DNA of 64,000 nt, taken from Poronia punctata. Lineage: Eukaryota > Ascomycota > Sordariomycetes > Xylariales > Xylariaceae. Shown here in pieces: positions 1 through 12,305 of this stretch; positions within the stretch are counted from its first letter, which is position 1; the number at the start of each line of letters is the position of its first letter. Location of the stretch: NCBI GenBank assembly GCA_022579005.1, contig MU401507.1, positions 64,066 to 128,065 of the forward strand, read 5' to 3'. The notes under the pieces were generated by a model that searched no databases, was not told where the DNA came from, and saw only the letters and a list, made by a program, of their open reading frames with translations. A program made the position numbers and the translations under genes.

Positions 1-3000
1 GATTGATGTAGGTATACATATATAATACGTAGTTGCATTCTACAACTTTTGGCTGCCAGTATGGTTTACGGTAATTTTTAACCTCAGCTCGACCTACTCG
101 TACAAGTACAAGTAAAAGCTTAGACCAACCAAATCCAACGCCAAGCTGACATTCCCCCAACTTCCAAGCAGTTGAAGGCACAATACCCATACCCATACCT
201 GACGGGCAGCCCGTCCCCCGTCTGACAGCTCATTCTAGTGCTACTTTTTATTTGGAAGCCGGCCCATCGAGTCTGCCTTGATCCGGTGTTGATTATGATC
301 ACCAAGTCACGCTGATGACTGAGAGTATTCCCATATGTAAACTCACCATAGAAAATATCGATACACCAGTCTATCTCCTAGTCTTGCGGCCCGGGTACCT
401 AGGCGTAATGAAACAACAATTACTAGACACCATACAAGATACTGCGTGTAGGTATGTACAAGTATGGTATTTGAAAAGAGGTAACTACTTCTTTGGTCGA
501 ATCCCGCCCAAGATCCATCTACCAGGCAGATATCGACAATTGACATCTTTGCCGGCTCCCGCTCTGCTCTGCTAATTTGGGCATATATCTCCGCCTCATT
601 CACCAGTTGACTACCGTAGCCCCTATGCACCGGAGATAATTGTTCATGCATGCAACATTACAAGCCTGTGGCCTTGGACTTTGAATCAACAAGGATTATG
701 GTTCCCCTACAAAACTGCTTGGTATGCCAAAATCAGATGGGTAAATGTGGTCAATGCATCTAGGCCATACTACACCCGTAGGTTAGGTACTTGGGATATA
801 ACTAAAGTACTTGTCTTTTACCCTTCTGCGGTTCGTAACAGACGACAATGTCATTATAGTCGGTTTTCGTCTGCAAGCCTTCGGGTTAGTTTCCTCTTCA
901 CTATCCTCTATACGTAGGACCACATTGATCAGTTCCGTTTCTCCATCAACAATGTTGATAAGATAAGAGGACAAGACAAATATACAATTCAGCCAGAATC
1001 AGTAGGACAAGCCACAGTTCTTGTGGGCCGCGACTCCGCGGGTGCCGGTATCTATCTAGGACGCGCCCTTGCAAACCACAATAACAACCAGTCAACTCCG
1101 GCCCGTTTTCACTCATGCCGTCGAGCACATCAGTTGGCCATCTATTAGATACCCTATATATGCCCTAAAGACGTTGAGTGTCAAATTTGAGCATGACCTC
1201 ATTCTGTGATGGAAATTGCATACTGTACAAGTAGGTAAGTTACGTAGTCGAACTTGTAGGGGAGGCGCTTCCCCAGACAACAACGAGAGCGCATCCCCAC
1301 GGTCCAGCGACGGTTCAAGCCATCCCCCGCATCAAGGTAACCCGATTCTACACGCACACACGCACGTAATACTTGGTATTATTGGTACAGTGTCAAAGTA
1401 CGCTAGAGCATCTTTCGCGACGGCTTCCCCAGTTCCAATATCGCATCGGGCCGACTACCCCAATTTCACTCCCGATTTACCGCTTGGTCCAAGCTTTCCC
1501 CATTGTCACAGGTCTACGAGTACCTACATCTCCTGCAGAATGCCATCTAGAAATAAGAGAACCATGGTTTGGGAAACAATTGAATATTCAAGATATACCG
1601 GGAGCCTGGACTGTTTCAGTACAATAGAACTCATATCTGTATCTGTGTTCTGCAGACTGTTGGCATGGCTCAAAAATCCAACAGCTTGCCATACAAATGC
1701 AGATACGATGGAACAAACCAGCCATCAATATATCAAAGTTCCACAGCTATTGGGGGCAGCACGGTAAAAAGAACAACAACAGCTCCTCGTACACCCCCTT
1801 CTTTAACCATGAAAACCATTGCCGACACGTGTATTCATGATAAAATCTGATTGGCCAGATACATATTTGTTACAGAATGGCCTCGACCTACTCGTAGGCC
1901 TTGGAAGAAATCGCAATTTGTCAAATTGTCGCACGTAGGCACGTCAAACAATGGAAGGTTAGGTACTTACTTATCCAGATATGGTTTCAGTTTGGAAACA
2001 TTGCCCGGTCTACCCTTTTGGTCTAGACTACCTAATGTTCACTACCTAGGTTAGGTATTACATAATAAAGCTACGATTACTCACATGCAAGGTAGTTTGA
2101 GATCAATAACGTAACATAGGAAGTGTCTAACCTAAAAACCTAGGTAGACTACAAGTGTGGTAGCCTGTCACAATGCCCCAGGTCGGGATCTGCAAGCATT
2201 AATCTGTACGAGTAGACAGAAAAAGGGAATATAACAAAATCAACTCGTTGCTAGGTAGAACAAAAGGTAAGCTTAGAGGGTTAGTCAAATCATACACTTT
2301 TACACATGAAAATGACAAGGCCAAGCAAACTAGCGACTGCAAAGAATCAAGGTAATTAGTCATGATACTACGTAGTCGTAAACCAGGGAAAGAAAACAGA
2401 GAAGCAGAAAATACTTTTCTCTAAAAACTAAAATGGCATCACGTTCCTGCTCCTACCAACTCATTAGTTTACACGTACATGTAGACCTAGAATACCTTAG
2501 GTACCTAACCTGTCTAGTCTACCCACTTCGTAGTCTAACCTGTTATTAGATGATTGTACCTACGTGTGTAGTAAAGCGTGATGAGGAGGAAGAAGGAGGA
2601 AGGAGCCTTCTAAAATCCATCTAGGGCGTTCTAGTGCGAATCCTATTCTATCTAGTTTTAGTCGAAAGATAATAATAAACTGATCGACCCAACACAACAC
2701 ATCTTTTCCCTTGATGGCAAAAGGACCTACCATCTGTCAAGACAAACTCGAACTTGGACCTATCGCGGTAATTCACCAACAGTTGTCATACATAAGGATC
2801 TCCAGTTAATCTTTGATAGTTTTTCGAGGTTGGGGGGTTTCGGTCAGTTAAGTAGTTAAAGCTAGACTAGAAATCCTTTTTGCTAGACTAAATTGACTAC
2901 CTAACCTAACCTACTATTTGATCATCAAGATATACGTAAAAAGTCAGTTACTAGGTTAGGTGCGAGTAGGTTAGATAATATAAGTAGAGTTACATACTGC

Positions 3001-3621
3001 TCACCTACGTGCCTACCTCATCACGGTCGATCGATCGAAATGAAGTCAACACTGGAAAGAAAACAGCCTCTTGTATTTTCTCGTTGGGGAGGATGGGAAT
3101 CCCCTCTTTTCCTTTGCCCTTGGCATTTTGACGAGCGTCAATCATGAGGGAATAAAACATAGTCTGTATATTAGTCGACTGCACTAGGATTTTGTAGACA
3201 GGAAATTTCACTCGGGGACTGAGATCAAAGCTGTTATCAACTGCACACCGCAAGTCCGGTCTACATACGTTTGATCATCACATTGAGAGGGGGCTTGTAG
3301 GGATAGTTAGTTTTCTATGACTGATCTGTCTGTTGCTGCGGTACCTCTACTTATTCACCCCTGGAACATAATTAGGTAGGTATTCACTGACGACGAGGAC
3401 AGCTTACCCTCTTATATACACAACTGATCAACTGCTCTTACTATTGTAGGGTCACTACTCGTACAGACACGGCAAACAGATAGACAGGGAGGCAACATCT
3501 TCTTCTTGAGTGGGATTAAGTTCTTTGTACATTAGTATCTACCCATCTTAGATACCGAGCAGTAAGTTAATATTTGTAATAATATAATAGTAACCCGCCA
3601 TTTCCAGCCCATCGTCCAAGA
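1..3621. other. gene-free stretch rich in CTAGGTA/CCTAACC-type words
   Basis: I see no convincing coding region here: open frames are short, overlap on both strands and resemble no family. The sequence is dense in short related words built from TAGGTA, CCTAGG and CTAACC (for example around 2040-2160, 2480-2560 and 2880-2970). It also holds four copies of the octamer-like word CTACTCGTA or its complement (94, 1888, 2207, 3455). It most likely acts as intergenic DNA downstream of the S41 peptidase gene, which ends at 3622 on the minus strand. Confidence 0.5.
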
Positions 3622-6600
3622 TTAGTTTAATAGTGCTATAGTGCGGTTTGCACCTAGCTGTCGGTTATCTACAGGTCTGACGTTGCAATAGCCGGCGGAC
3701 GAGGTACCGAGACGGGGGTTGGACCGGTCACTCTCGCTAGCCGATGTGACGACACACGTTCCTCTAGGGCATGGTGACCCTTGACCCCGACACTTGGGCA
3801 CGCAAGTGTCGGTGAGCTTGGTATCCGTCGCAAACTGCTTGATCTTCTGGCAAATCAGCGCGCCCGGGCAGGAACGGCTGGGACCGCAGACGGGGAGTGC
3901 TATGCTGGCTCTGCCGCCGCCAGCTGACAGATCACCCGTCAACTCGGCCACGGGGTAGTCAATGTCATCAAGCAGTGTACCTTCACTGAGGGACAAGTAA
4001 TCTGCTATGTCGAACGCGCGAGCCGAAGTCGTAGGCGGATGCGAGGCTTCGACGCCGGTGGATCCTGCCACGCAGAGCGAGGGCTTAGTCCAGATCGCGT
4101 CGGCAGCATACTTCCAGAGGTTGGTGTAGTTGAAGATAGTTTGTGGCGTGAAGAAGATGCGGCAGTCGGCAGGTTCATATGCGAACTGGAGCGGAGTAGT
4201 CTCGCCTTTGCGGACCTGGTCGCGCAGATTCACACTAGCTCCGATGATGAACACGTCGTTGGCCTCTGTTCGGTTCGTTAGGAAGTCGGCGTCTGTCGCT
4301 TCGCCCAGCAGGTCTTGAACGACGCCGATGTTGTTATCCAGGATGGAAAGCTCAAAGTCCCGCGCACCCCGAGTGTTGCCGACTGCCTGCATGGGCCCCT
4401 CAACCGGTCGGCCTCCCGCGGTTACGACGCGGACGCCGGCATCGTGATGCATCATCTCGACGAAGAGGGCACATGAAGAGCCACACACACCGTCGGTAAG
4501 CTACGAAATCCGATTGTGTCAGCCCGTGTCAGGTACCCTAGCGGTAAGGGGGCTAGTTAGGTCATCATAGGTAGGTAGTGCTTGCTTACGAGGATGATAT
4601 CTTCTGGTGCCCATTCAGGCGCAGCGTTGGGTTGCAATCTCAAATCGAAGTCTCCACCTTCGGCAGATTCGTCGACGAAGATGTCATTTGTAACATCGAG
4701 GCGTTGCTGCGAAATATCCGTTAGTCGACCGGACCACTAGGTATCCCGATAGAATAGGTAACCTGGTTACCTAGGGCTACATTGATTAGGCACTTACAGT
4801 TCTCGTGACGGCATGATCCCCTGCCGGAATCGGTCCAAAGAATTCTTCCCACGAGGTAAAGTTCGATCCCGTCTCGGCGTTGATACGTGCGCTAGAAACC
4901 CATTCGCTGATCATGTAGTCGCCATAGTACTCATCTATCGGATCAAGGCGTTCGAAATGTCGCGTCACAGTCGCACCCATGACGTTGGTAGCATCGCTTG
5001 CACGCATCTGAGAACCAGCAAAAGGATCGATGTTGGGGAAGAACTGTTTAAAAGTATCGATGGCGAGGATGACCTGTCCGCCCGTGTTCTGCTGCAGATC
5101 GATCACAACCTTCTTCAACCCGGCCGATTTGCTTTTCCGGATAAACTTGGCGACTGTGTCGTGTGCCGTATTGAGTGACTCGTCATATTCGTCAAAGCTA
5201 GGAATGCTGAGGACGGCGATGGATGAGGAGTTGAGGAAGTATCCTGTGTATCAAGTAAGTCGCCAGAATCGGGACGGAGACCTGGAACCGGGGGGTTGGA
5301 CTCACCAGAGAAGAAGCCACCACCATAAGTACCGAGGCCGGGCTGTGCCACGTCGGGAATTAGAGGGTAGGCTTCCGAGCGCCACGAGGGTCCGGAATAC
5401 TCGGTAGATGTTGCTTGCGCTGCCGAGGACGTGGCCGACGCCGGTGGAGTGGTTGCCGATGAAGTGGTCGCCGATGTCTGGTCGCTATCAGCGTCGCTTG
5501 CGTCGTCTTCCTCCCCGTCGATGATATCCCAAGTTTCCGGATCAAAGGAGGCAGGGTAGAAGCCCAGGACAAAGAAGTTGTAAAAGTCACCACCTGTCTC
5601 CAAGGGACCGGTAGGGCCTTGGGTCCAGTAAATACCGACGTTCTCGCTAGTCAAAGGAGTCGAGCTGTTCTCAAACTTGATCGTCGTCGAATCACCAAAA
5701 TAGAATGGCGACGTCCAGCCATAGAGGTTGGCACCTCCTTGAACATCTTGAGCAAAGCTAAACATCAGTTGATTCCAGTCGGTGTGTTGCTCGAGGGCGC
5801 CCATAGACTGGTTGGCTGCGAACTCGTCGAGGTATTCAACCACGTTTCTGCCATTGATCAACTCAATTGCCGATGGTTCGAAAAGCGTGAATGCCTGGCT
5901 ATCGAAGACGTCCTCTGCATCACCGTCAGTAAGGCTACCCCTTTTGTAGAGGGGCTTATTTAAGAGATAAGAGGGAGGAAGGGAGAAAAATAGGGAAAGA
6001 CACGTACGGGCAAGGTATACCTTGGGAAGTTCAATCCCATCCCTCGACAAAGAGACGAGATCGAAAGGACTACCAAAGGTAAAGGCGGAGAGAATGCCAG
6101 CCGAGAGGTAAAGATGATCGTCATGGGCGGCCATGATTAGCCGCTGCAAAGCGAGCTCGAACTCGTACTGATTAGCAAATGAATTCGACGACACAGCATC
6201 CTGAATCAGCTGAAGCCCGTCTCGAAGATCTACACTGGGTTGCCGATAACTCTCAGGGGGGTTCCTGAGGACGTCGACTGTGGATTGAAACTCCAACGTG
6301 TCGTTGTAGTACTTGACAAACCGCGTGGCAACAGCGGCATTGAAGGGAACACTCGTAAGGCAGTCGTATACTAATGCCGCATCGAAAATGAACTCTGGTG
6401 TTTTGTTGGTTAGTAAGTCCTAGCACTAGATATGAAATACAAGTACTATAGGCCGCCACACATACCCTCTTCATCGTTGACTATAAACAACATTATTATT
6501 AGCAGTGCCGCAAACAACAGGTGTAGGGAGACGTAATAACGCACTGATTGCACCGCAAGCTGGCCTCGTCGGTTGCGTAGCGTCAGCTGTCACAGTTGTT

Positions 6601-6683
6601 GTGGCATCTTGACCTGACACTAATAGTTGCGCTCTGGTCGAGAGCAACAGCAACAACAGTTTGCTCTGCTGCAAGACACGCAT
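3622..6683 (-). CDS. secreted S41-family (CPAF-like) serine peptidase, seven exons
   Basis: Spliced model: 6683-6545, 6480-6466, 6394-6008, 5914-5306, 5243-4798, 4706-4590, 4500-3622, giving 863 aa in frame throughout. Residues 1-24 are a signal peptide (basic N-terminus, then a run of leucines). Known fungal S41/CPAF-like features follow in order: a conserved N-terminal block (FDAALVYDCL near 55-64); AHDDHL (His145, candidate catalytic His); IAVLSIPSF near 392-400 opening the peptidase core; VIDLQQNTGG near 430-439; and LTDGVCGSSCALF, where Ser580 (or 579) is the likely nucleophile. A Ser/Thr/Ala-rich low-complexity stretch precedes the core and looks like a glycosylated linker. The enzyme probably cleaves peptides outside the cell or in the secretory pathway; the substrate is unknown. 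Exon 2 is only 15 nt, placed because it restores the NDEEEF junction typical of this family. A TATA-like element lies about 120 bp upstream. Confidence 0.85.
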
Positions 6684-8500
6684 CTTGAACGATCCTCAGC
6701 TAGCCTAGGCTGATTCTTTAACGAACGAATATTATCGAAAAAATAACGATGGAGGTGTGGGACGAGGGGGGACACACTGTCTGTCCATCGCGGCTCACGT
6801 AGTATATATAAGTCGGTACGCGATAGGGGAGAATGTGCGGCTTTTGGCCCCCAATCCTTCCATGTTGTTCGCCTAAGCTGAAAATGTGCAGGTGTCCCGG
6901 TATCTGAAGGTACGGAACGCGGCTGACGGACCCTTGCTGCCCTATGGGTAATTACTAACAAACGTCTGGCCAGTCGTGATAATAAGATTGCATTCAGGTG
7001 GGAACTGCTATTATTGGGTTGAAGAGGAGATGGAGCTTGTGACCCCTCTCTCTGCCAAGTACTAAATGCCTACTCTCACTTGGGTTACTCGTAGCCTACT
7101 GCCCTTGAGCTTGAAGCTTGAGCGCTCGGGGACGACGATAGGTATTCTTGGTGTGTGTATGATGTCTACTACCTTGCCTCCTTTGGGGTTGTTTCGTCTC
7201 CCAACCATGCTAGGTAGGTACTGTATGGCTCGAGATTGGAATATCTGAATTGTCTACACGGACATGAATCAGTGCGAGTACCTACTCGTAGGTTGACAGA
7301 ACGCAGACGCGAAAACTGCAGGCCTTGTTGTTTCGTCAAGATAAAGTCTCATTAGCCTTAATAAAACGGATCTGTGATGCGTGCTAATAATAACGGCTTG
7401 CGTCTAACCCATCAAGGTTTGGTTTGGCGGTTTACCCATGCAACTTGCCACGACCTGGACTGGGCTGGGCTGGCCACTCTTCCAATGGATCACGGCACTG
7501 CTCCGTACAGCTCGAAGTGAGAGAGAGGGGGAGAGGCTTGGGTCTTATCAATTCATCACCTCAACATTTCCACTTCTAATAAAGGGACCGGGATTTTTAC
7601 GTGTATCAAGTCGCCGCAGGATTCTCTTGAGTTTCAACGCGGTCTTGTAATCCTCCATAATCGTGTATACAGACGTTGAGTCAAGGCGCCTGCCTTTACC
7701 AAAGAACAAATTTGGGCTAGATTAGTAGGGCAAGCCTCGATTCTGCCCAGGCACAGGCACACAAGGCTAGGCACTTGGCATCTACACGTAATTACTGGTT
7801 CGAAATGGAGACTCCTCTCCCCAAAGGATGACTAATAATAAAACTTGCAGAAAAGTACCTGCCTACTAATCCTATTTAGTAATTAGGGCCCGATAGTCTG
7901 CACCGAGTCCTCTGTAACTGGCTGCGCACCTAAAATGCTAGCGTCAGCAAGCGTCGGTTGGCAGTTGGCAGGCCCTACCGGAACAAAACGGTGACGACGG
8001 TGCATGCTGACTAGATGTTTTTGGGATTAGCAGGTCAAAAGTACGTGCACGAGGTACATATTAGCTTCATGCCAGACCGAATCTAGTTCTGTACTTGTAC
8101 TCGTACTCGTAGGCAAGTTTTGGCAAGTTTTACACTCACTCCTCGTATACCCACGAGTACCTACAAGTAAGGCTGCACGTACACGTTATATGATATGCCC
8201 TGGTCGTCAGCTTGCCTCCCTACAAAGAAGCAGGCTCTGAGCAGAAGGCCGAAGGGGTGTCTGCTGGCTCTCGAGTCTCGTCCTTGACACGGTGATTTTA
8301 GATTGGATAAATATAGACCATCTCCGCTACATACTATTTCTACTCGTACGAATATGTGTACTAAATGAGCTAGGTAATAATAAGTGTCGAATGTACGTGT
8401 GCAACGGCGTTTGAGTAGAACGCTCTCCGGGCTTGTGAGGCTTCAGTTCGTTTGTGACTTTACCTAGTCGAACGATTACAGATCTTCGCTCAAGGCAGTC
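6684..8500. other. divergent intergenic region between the S41 peptidase and the HET gene
   Basis: This 1.8 kb separates two divergently transcribed genes and should hold both promoters. No credible ORF is seen. Three copies of the ACTCGTAG/TACTCGTA word family occur at 7085, 7282 and 8099-8112, and another at 8340, close upstream of the HET gene start. Confidence 0.45.
6803..6811 (-). promoter_or_regulatory. TATA-like box upstream of the S41 peptidase
   Basis: A TATATATACT-like stretch on the minus strand lies about 120 bp upstream of the peptidase start codon at 6683, a plausible distance for a fungal core promoter. The assignment rests only on sequence and position. Confidence 0.3.
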
Positions 8501-10779
8501 ATGGCTGTCCGTGATAAGTCGCGTTATCAATATGACCGTTTACCGGTCGAGACGCCGACGATCCGACTTCTCAAGGTTTTCTCCTCGGACAAAAGTCCTA
8601 TAACATGTTCCTTGCAAAGCTTCACATTATCCGAAGCACCATTTTTCTATGCGTTGTCATATACATGGGGTGATCCCCTTGACCAGAGCTTGTCGTCCCC
8701 ATCTAATCGCAAACCAATGTCGAAGGAACTCGACAAATACGTGATAACTGAGGATGGGTCAACCATCGGAGCGACGGAGAACTTGATCGATGCCCTCCAC
8801 ATGTTGAGTACGATGAAGAATAGCCAAGAGGAGGCCTACTGGTGGATCGACGCGCTTTGCATCAACCAAAACGACTACGAGGAGAAGGGAACGCAGGTGG
8901 CCATGAGTTAGTCACATGTCCCCAGGTAACCGACTTTAGTAAAAGCTGACAATAGTCTTTGTCTTTGTCTCCATTTTACAGTGGACAAAGTTTACGACAA
9001 GGCGGAAAGCGTACTCATTTGGCTGGGCAGGGAAGACGAACACACCGAGGGGGCTATGAAAATCCTCAACGGCCTAGCAGATCCCAGGGCAAATGTGATG
9101 GAAGTATCGCGGAGAAGTTGGGACGCCGATGGCTAGTTAGTATACCTGGACTCTCTTCTTGCTCCTTTCCTTTTCCGTTACGGCGATTTGAGGTTACCGA
9201 GCTTGGACTTCCCGGAATTCCTTCTCGAATCCACCCCCGTTTCCTGTCTATCCTAGAAATATGGGCTTGCTAACGCGAGGGATTTCATAGCGCGGCCATG
9301 GATGATATCATGATAGCTTCCGACTTGCTGGGCTTTGTGGATGTGGAATTTCCAGACTGGCAAGACTATGCCGCCTTTCTCCAGCGGAACTGGTTCTCCC
9401 GGATTTGGGTCGTGCAAGAGAAATTCTTCGCCAGAGACACAAAGATCCTTTGCGGCTCCTACGTCGTTCCGTGGAACAGAATCATGAAGTCGTCCGAAGT
9501 CTTAATGCATACCGGCCTCAACGTCTTACTCAAGGCTGTCATAGACTTGACCTTGAGCGGAGACGACTATAATCTTGACACCGCGGCCGCTCTTCTGCCT
9601 GATAACCGGTTTGATAATCAGCAGATCTTCAGTCTAATACGTAAAGGGAACATCGACAGCATCGGACTGGACAAGCTCCTGTATTGCACCAGACATTTCG
9701 ACGCTACCGACGCCAGAGACAAGATATACGCCATCAAAGGTATCTGGGAAGACAGTCAGCCAGTGGTAGACAGCCAGCCGACTATACGGACGGATTACAG
9801 CAGAACCCTCGGGGACGTCTACGCCGACGCCACGGTACTAGCCATCCGCGAATCCAAGCGGCTAGACATCCTTGGTTTGGTCGAAGATCCGCTGTCCAGG
9901 AAAGAGAGTGAGCTGGCCTCTTGGGTCCCTCATTTTAACGGCAGGCCGACCATGTTCCCCCTCAGGCTGGCTCTGCGCCAATCCGTCGCGTCTCAACATT
10001 GGAATGCCAGCAGCGGCATGTGCTTCAAAGTGCCAGAGAGGATAGAGGGAAACCAGCTTCTGATTGATGGGGTCGACGTCGACGAGATAGTACTGGTCGG
10101 CCCCAGCTATATTGAAGTGATGAATAAGTGGAAGTTGGGATCTCTCCTGCAAGCTTTGGCCGATAACAAGCAGCCACACTATGGTTCTAACAAGTTGTCT
10201 GGTGAAGCCTTTGTGAGGACTCTGACGAAAAACACGTACGCCCAAAAGCTGGTAGGGGAGGAGGCTCTTGGGGCCTTTGCGGCCTTTGTCATGAAAAGGG
10301 TCCAAGAATTCAAATCTCATATCAACAACTTACATGCCAGACTGCAGCCAGACGACGCCGAAAGGTTTGCGCAACGATTGACCGAGTTGGAAGTGACGCT
10401 TGACGAATTATCAGGAATTTTCGACATCGTACCTTCGGCTGCGGAGACGAGACGGTTGATCTCCATAGCAGAAATGGAAGGCTCCAAAGAAGAAGTAGAA
10501 TTGGAGGATAAACGCAAGGCAATAGAGGAGAGTATCCGACTCGCCTATCTGGGCCGAAGGATCTTTGTGACAAAACAAGGTTGCTTCGGTATCACGTCAG
10601 AGTCTGTCAAACAAGGAGATAGGGTCTTCATCCTGGCCGGAGCGCTAACACCGCATGTCTTGAGGAGGAATAAATCGGATGGTAAGGCTCAAATGGTGGG
10701 TGAGGCATATGTAGATGGTTTGATGGAAGGTGAAGCTCTTAGCAGAGGCTTCCACATTGAACGGATCATATTGACTTGA
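8501..10779 (+). CDS. heterokaryon incompatibility (HET) domain protein
   Basis: Spliced model: 8501-8906, 8982-9135, 9291-10779, giving 682 aa in frame. The N-terminal half carries the HET signature blocks in order: FFYALSYTWGDP (about residues 47-58), WWIDALCINQND (about 110-121) and, across the first splice junction, KVYDKAESVLIWLG. These are the classic HET motifs of fungal allorecognition proteins. The C-terminal half has a helical region and ends with a GCFGITSESVKQGDRVFIL-type block common at the end of long HET proteins. Members can trigger regulated cell death when fungi of different genotype fuse, but many are uncharacterised. No NACHT, WD40 or ankyrin partner domain is seen. Intron 2 (9136-9290) is longer than the other introns in the window. 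The ATG at 8501 sits in a good context (TCATGG). Confidence 0.88.
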
Positions 10780-11532
10780 TGGATAATTCGTTCTTGAACA
10801 CAGACTTTCTGGAAAGGGGGTGCCTAATTAATTGAATGGGCATCGAGCAGGGCAGGAGGAGGATCGGATGTGCCGGCGGTGTTTCGACCGATTCTAGCTT
10901 TGGTGGGTCAACATGCCGATGGCAAATGCCAAACCGGAGGTCCGGCGGCGCAATAGAGGCCGGATGGATCGCCGATAACTGCCGCGATGAGTCAGCAAAC
11001 CCCTTAGGATCGAATTGTCAACAGAGGAAACAAGGTTTAATCCAGCAGAGAGTCACAAATACAAGGTAGCACGCTAGGTTTCAGCTTTCTGAATAAACAA
11101 AGATGCTTCAATTCCCCGCGGATAATCCCCGGTGAGGGTTTACTGGGCAGCGCATGTAACTCCTTTGTCCAGTATTCTCTTTGTCCACACCTGCAGCATT
11201 GTTATCACCACGGGTTTTGTCATTTTCCAACACAGAAACCTTGTTTCCACATGACGAGTTGCAGTAGTACAATCGGACCCAAGGGGGTGAATAAAACAAG
11301 GTCATGGCCCCAATAAATAGGCATGATTCAATCGCCCATCTAGCTATCACATGGGCACAGGACTTCTCCCCACCTCTAATTCTAACCACCCAGGCGTTGA
11401 CCGCTAGGTTTTGAACATCGATAGACACTCCCATTCATTACATTATTTCATTATCCATCATACGTCTTTCCATTTTCCATTTTCCATTCTCATTTTACAC
11501 AGTTTATCCCCGTCCTCTCTAGTTAGGTCGAG
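10780..11532. other. intergenic region with a TTTTCCA tandem repeat
   Basis: No gene is supported in this 750 bp. Just upstream of the next ORF, at about 11467-11494, there is a short tandem run of a TTTTCCA-type heptamer (about four units, the last imperfect), a pyrimidine-rich block of the kind often found at fungal transcription start regions. Confidence 0.4.
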
Positions 11533-12264
11533 ATGTTGGTATACACAAGAAGAATAAGAAGAAGTATGCAAGGGGGCTTGTCTTCACAAATCACCGCATT
11601 CAACCTAAAAGCCGAAGAAAGACGATCGGTTCTAGACGACATCACTCATCAGCTTGCTCACGCAAAAACAATGCTACAGCAAGCGGAACAACACAGGCAA
11701 CACAAACAACCCTGCAAATGCAACGAGGAAGAAATCGACTACGAAGCATGTCTCTCGTTGATCGACGAGACATTGTATCTTGCCAGCGATCCCGACGCCT
11801 GTAACCCCTCCGTCGCCGTCGCCCCGCTGGCAACATGTAACCTGTACAGAGGCCACGCGCTGGTCGGTCTATGCCGCTACGTCGAGGCCCGCGAGGCATA
11901 CGAGAGTGTGGTGACGGGCGATCCGGATGTGGCGGACGAGGCGCAACGCTGTCTGACGGATGAGTTGTTGTTTACAAAGGCGAAGAGAGAAAAAGAGAGA
12001 GAAAGAGCGAGAGTGAGGACCACCCCTTCTTCTACTTCTACCTCTCCTCCCGGAAGTACTCATCTAGATGGAGAAGGGGGAAGTCGAGACCGCCGGATTA
12101 GAAGGATGCAAAGAGCGGCTAGGGCGATCCTTCTCGCCGAAGGCGTAGTCACGTTTCGACCGGGTCCGGTCAGGAGACGACCTGTTATTGTTCATATGAA
12201 CGAGGATGGGATAGTGAGGGAACGGCCTCGGAGGGCGGTTTTCGTACGGTCAAATACTAGATAG
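11533..12264 (+). CDS. hypothetical protein with a TPR-like helical segment
   Basis: A single uninterrupted 243-aa frame. I recognise no named family. Residues about 1-60 are basic and predicted to be helical (possible coiled coil: ERRSVLDDITHQLAHAKTML). Residues about 75-135 contain a helix pair ending in GHALVGLCRYVEAREAYESV, which resembles one tetratricopeptide unit. A highly charged KREKERERARVR helix and a Ser/Thr/Pro linker follow, and the C-terminus is Arg-rich (RRRPVIVHMNEDG). Such an architecture could bind protein or nucleic acid; that is a guess. Coding character is supported by length and domain-like segments, and a poly-A-signal-like AATAAA lies about 80 bp downstream. Introns and the exact start are untested. 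Confidence 0.6.
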   Translation: MLVYTRRIRRSMQGGLSSQITAFNLKAEERRSVLDDITHQLAHAKTMLQQAEQHRQHKQPCKCNEEEIDYEACLSLIDETLYLASDPDACNPSVAVAPLATCNLYRGHALVGLCRYVEAREAYESVVTGDPDVADEAQRCLTDELLFTKAKREKERERARVRTTPSSTSTSPPGSTHLDGEGGSRDRRIRRMQRAARAILLAEGVVTFRPGPVRRRPVIVHMNEDGIVRERPRRAVFVRSNTR

Positions 12265-12282
12265 AAAGATTAGAGGTAAGGA

Positions 12283-12305
12283 TTAGGTTAGGTTAGGTTA
12301 GGGGG
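12283..12305 (+). repeat. (TTAGG)4 followed by a G run
   Basis: Four perfect TTAGG units followed by GGG lie just after the stop codon of the 243-aa ORF. They differ from the TTAGGG telomere unit of filamentous fungi and match the many TAGGTTAGG words elsewhere in this window, so I read this as local simple sequence rather than an internal telomere. Confidence 0.6.

Noticed and set aside
1216..1767. 183-aa open frame
   Set aside because: Low-complexity, His/Ser/Thr-rich, no domain-like blocks, and overlaps another frame on the same strand; likely chance.
5030..5407. Plus-strand frames opposite the S41 peptidase
   Set aside because: They are antisense shadows of well-supported exons.
12283..12305. 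Internal telomere-like repeat
   Set aside because: The unit is TTAGG, not TTAGGG, only four copies, and similar words are spread throughout the intergenic DNA.
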